From the NCBI RefSeq assembly GCF_000385335.1, contig NZ_ARWA01000001.1:3798001-3862000 (forward strand): a stretch of 64,000 nt of DNA, written 5' to 3'. Positions 61,874 through 64,000 of this stretch are shown here, one piece after another (position 1 is the stretch's first letter; each line of letters begins with the position of its first letter). The stretch is from Methyloferula stellata AR4 (lineage in GTDB: Bacteria; Pseudomonadota; Alphaproteobacteria; Rhizobiales; Beijerinckiaceae). A program made the position numbers and the translations under genes. The notes beneath the pieces are model-generated. The model was not told the origin of the DNA. It saw only the letters and a list, made by a program, of their open reading frames with translations, and did no database searches.

Positions 61874-62481
61874 GGTTTCACGCTCCGAAACTTCAATGCG
61901 TTGACCTTCCAAAGCCCATTCATGAAATTTTCGAAATCTTCCTGGTCATCGATAAAGCGGCAGACGAAGGCATAGGAAAAATCGGCCGTGATCGCGACGC
62001 CGGATCCTGGCGCCGTGGTGAAGGTGAGCGTGTTCGGTTGAACCAGGCTCCAGCCGCTCGCTTGCCCGGTTCCGTTCAAATAGATCTGCGCGACTGAGGC
62101 CACCCAAGAGACCGGCTCCGTAAAAGCGCCAAGCGTGCGTCGAAACGCAAAACCTTCCGTTGCACCATCACCGACGCCGATGACCTGGCCCGTCACCGCG
62201 TTGTCGGATGGGTCGCTATAGAGAAAAGTGCCATATTGGCCTTGGCATTGCAGATAGAAACCCATGAGGCTCTGCAAGGAATGATCGGTGAGGCCGGCAT
62301 ACGATACACCTGACGACAATCCGTCATAGGTCAGCTCGAATTCATAGAGCGTATCGGCATAGAGCGGGCTGCGGACTTCGCGGCCGGACACATGGCTTAC
62401 GACCCGCGTCGAAAAGGTCGGACGCTTATGCACCGACCAGCTTTGGCCAGGTAGAATAGGAAAGGAAGGCGGCGCCGTCAT
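61870..62481 (-). CDS. DUF2460 distal tail protein (GTA gp12-like)
   Basis: This 203-residue protein is of the DUF2460/TIGR02217 type. It begins MTAPPSFPILPGQSWSVHKR with SGREVRSPLYADTLYEFELT following. A full central beta domain has TEGFAFRRTLGAFTEPVSWV and GWSLVQPNTLTFTTAPGSG, and the end is NFMNGLWKVNALKFRSVKP. In RcGTA this is the distal tail ring. The ATG at 62481 fits the family start but lacks a Shine-Dalgarno sequence. The previous gene carries a shortened copy of the same domain. Confidence 0.92.
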   Translation of the reverse strand: MTAPPSFPILPGQSWSVHKRPTFSTRVVSHVSGREVRSPLYADTLYEFELTYDGLSSGVSYAGLTDHSLQSLMGFYLQCQGQYGTFLYSDPSDNAVTGQVIGVGDGATEGFAFRRTLGAFTEPVSWVASVAQIYLNGTGQASGWSLVQPNTLTFTTAPGSGVAITADFSYAFVCRFIDDQEDFENFMNGLWKVNALKFRSVKP

Positions 62482-62590
62482 GGGATGCAAGTCCAAGATA
62501 GATGAGAAGAACCGTCGGGCCGGATGCGATCCCGCAACCAGCCTCGCGGCCGGATAGGATTTGCGCAAACGTCTGGCAGAGGAAGCTCGG

Positions 62591-64000
62591 CTAACCTGTT
62601 TTGACCGATCGGAGCTTCACGGATTGCAGCGTGAACAAACGGGTCATGAATTCTTCGAGATCCTGCTGATCATTTTCGAAGCGGCACAAAAATGTCTCGC
62701 CCGCGGCAAAACATGAGGCTACAGGCGAGGCAAAAATAAAAGCACCGTTTCGTCCCTGCTGCGCGTCGAAGAAGGCGATGATCGCTTGCAAATCCTGCGT
62801 GATATCCTCGCGCAAGACGTCGAAGCTGAGTTCGATCTCATAGAGCGGCGTGGACATTTTGGCTGTCCGGCTTTGCCGCCCGGAGACATGCTCGGCCACG
62901 CCCGTGGCAAAGCCCGGCCGATAGTGGATCGACCAGCCCTGCCCGCCGAGAGCCGGAAAGACCGAGTAGCTCGTTGTCACCGGTACGGCGTCCGGCACCG
63001 GCGGCACGAGATAAGGCCCCTTTCCGTCGAGCCATTGTCCGGCGCGCCAATTGCCGGCATCGCCCCAGACATCACCGCGGACCGGAAAGGCGGGAAACGG
63101 CCGCGCGTCCCAGTTCCAAACCGACATGAATGCCGGCTCGATCATCTTCACGTCCGTCGCGGACACGGCGTTGTGACCGTCCGTGATCCAATATTCATAG
63201 ATCGCCTGCAAAGCGAGAAGCTGGATCTCTTCATCCTGGCGCGGCCTGAAGCCGCCCCCCGCCTGCGGGTCCCAAATCGACCAATAAGGCGTGAAGCTTT
63301 CGCTCGATTTCGGATCAAAGAAAACATTCGGCTGGTTTGGGCCGCGATCGCAGGACGGAAAACCATATTCCGCGAATGTGATCGGCTTCGATTGCGCGAT
63401 CCATTCGGTCGGTGGACCATGCGGCGCGAAGCCCTGCCCGTCGGCGGCGTCATAGATCGCCTGATGCGGATTGTTCCACCACCAGCGCAATTGCTTATTC
63501 GCCAACAATTGCTGATTGGCGAAATATGGCTGACGATTTTGCGCGAGCCTGTCGCCTTCCGGCAGCGAAACGCGCAAATCCGATCCATAGGGATCGAAGC
63601 CCAATCCATCATTGGCGCTGTCGGCATAGAACCAATTGAATTTTTCGCCGCCTTCGATGTTGGCCTTGAGATAGGGCTTCGAATAGATCGTCGGCTGACC
63701 GGAAAGCCCCAGGGCGTTCATCGTGCTCGCGGAAGGCGGCCAAGCCGCCGCGTCCGGCGCCGGATCGCTCCAATGGATCACGTCGAGCCCGCCTGTGCCC
63801 GTCGTCCAATCGGAGAGCGGCAGATAATTGTCGATCGAGATGAGGTCGATATTGTCATGCGCATAGAGCTGATCGAGATGCGGCCATTGCCCGTTCTCGC
63901 CTGGATGCTGAAAGCCCATCCAATCCGACCAATCGGCCGAATAGGAAATGAGGTTGTGAAGGCCGGTCGGATCCTTGACGAGGCCCGCACTGTCGAAGAT
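62591..64000 (-). CDS. GTA TIM-barrel domain fused to a shortened DUF2460 domain (partial, N-terminus off the right edge)
   Basis: At least 469 residues are visible and the frame is open to base 64000. The N-terminal 320 or so match the TIM-barrel of GTA baseplate proteins: HNLISYSADWSDWMGFQHPG, DLISIDNYLPLSDWTTGTGG, ITFAEYGFPSCDRGPNQPN and FMSVWNWDARPFPAFPVRGD. After VPPVPDAVP the rest is DUF2460-like: SVFPALGGQGWSIHYRPGFA, LYEIELSFDVLREDITQDLQ and QQDLEEFMTRLFTLQSVKLR. The middle of DUF2460 (about 60 residues) is missing. In RcGTA the TIM barrel belongs to gp15 at the other end of the tail genes, so this fusion is unusual. Confidence 0.85.
   Translation of the reverse strand: MFDSAGLVKDPTGLHNLISYSADWSDWMGFQHPGENGQWPHLDQLYAHDNIDLISIDNYLPLSDWTTGTGGLDVIHWSDPAPDAAAWPPSASTMNALGLSGQPTIYSKPYLKANIEGGEKFNWFYADSANDGLGFDPYGSDLRVSLPEGDRLAQNRQPYFANQQLLANKQLRWWWNNPHQAIYDAADGQGFAPHGPPTEWIAQSKPITFAEYGFPSCDRGPNQPNVFFDPKSSESFTPYWSIWDPQAGGGFRPRQDEEIQLLALQAIYEYWITDGHNAVSATDVKMIEPAFMSVWNWDARPFPAFPVRGDVWGDAGNWRAGQWLDGKGPYLVPPVPDAVPVTTSYSVFPALGGQGWSIHYRPGFATGVAEHVSGRQSRTAKMSTPLYEIELSFDVLREDITQDLQAIIAFFDAQQGRNGAFIFASPVASCFAAGETFLCRFENDQQDLEEFMTRLFTLQSVKLRSVKTG

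Noticed and set aside
1-64000. CRISPR arrays, tRNA and rRNA genes
   Set aside because: No regularly spaced direct repeats, cloverleaf sequences or rRNA segments were recognised on either strand.

Overview
The window is a chromosome segment of an alphaproteobacterium of the order Hyphomicrobiales (Rhizobiales). The flagellar locus has the rhizobial form: FlbT, FlaF, an FtcR/Rem-type regulator, MotC, MotE, a MotD-type FliK and a DUF1217 protein. The lipid A/Kdo genes and the dispersed palindromic repeats also fit this order. A Beijerinckiaceae-like host is plausible, but no rRNA or other phylogenetic marker is present to prove it.

Positions 1-32173 are one nearly complete flagellar regulon. 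Most of it is read leftward: motA-fliM-fliN-fliG-flhB-unknown, then flgB-flgC-fliE-flgG-flgA-flgI-motE-flgH-fliL-fliP, two near-identical flagellins, fliF-fliH-like-motB-motC-fliK-lytic transglycosylase, ftcR, and flgE-flgK-flgL-flaF-flbT-flgD-fliQ-flhA. The flhA gene is cut by the left edge. A short divergent unit, DUF1217-flgF-fliI, reads rightward from 29278. Both flagellin genes share a structured 5' leader whose hairpin covers the Shine-Dalgarno sequence. FlbT, which controls flagellin mRNA in this group, is encoded about 14 kb away.

Positions 32174-51788 are mostly housekeeping genes: a GDSL esterase, a dead IS481-type transposase fragment, waaA, DUF4170, cysQ, a GlcG/HbpS-like protein, DUF6101, a crotonase, lpxK, DUF2093, a phosphoesterase, xseA, a class III aminotransferase, a HAD hydrolase, a CheY-like regulator, mtnA, a low-molecular-weight phosphatase, UPF0262, hisD and a glutathione peroxidase. 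Two copies of a palindromic repeat sit exactly at gene 3' ends and supply the TAG stop codons. A third, related element lies at the stop codon of a phage gene.

Positions 51979-64000 are a gene-transfer-agent-like or prophage tail and lysis module, read leftward and open at the right edge. It comprises a GTA TIM-barrel protein fused to a shortened DUF2460 domain, a full DUF2460 distal tail protein, DUF2163, an NlpC/P60 peptidase, a tail-tip protein, a tail fibre, a GH19 endolysin and six very small membrane or secreted proteins. Between fibre and endolysin, on the opposite strand and with AT-richer sequence, lies a 763-residue protein that appears to join a glycosyltransferase, a methyltransferase and a sulfotransferase. 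An intrinsic terminator lies just ahead of the endolysin start. This module holds the least conventional features of the window.
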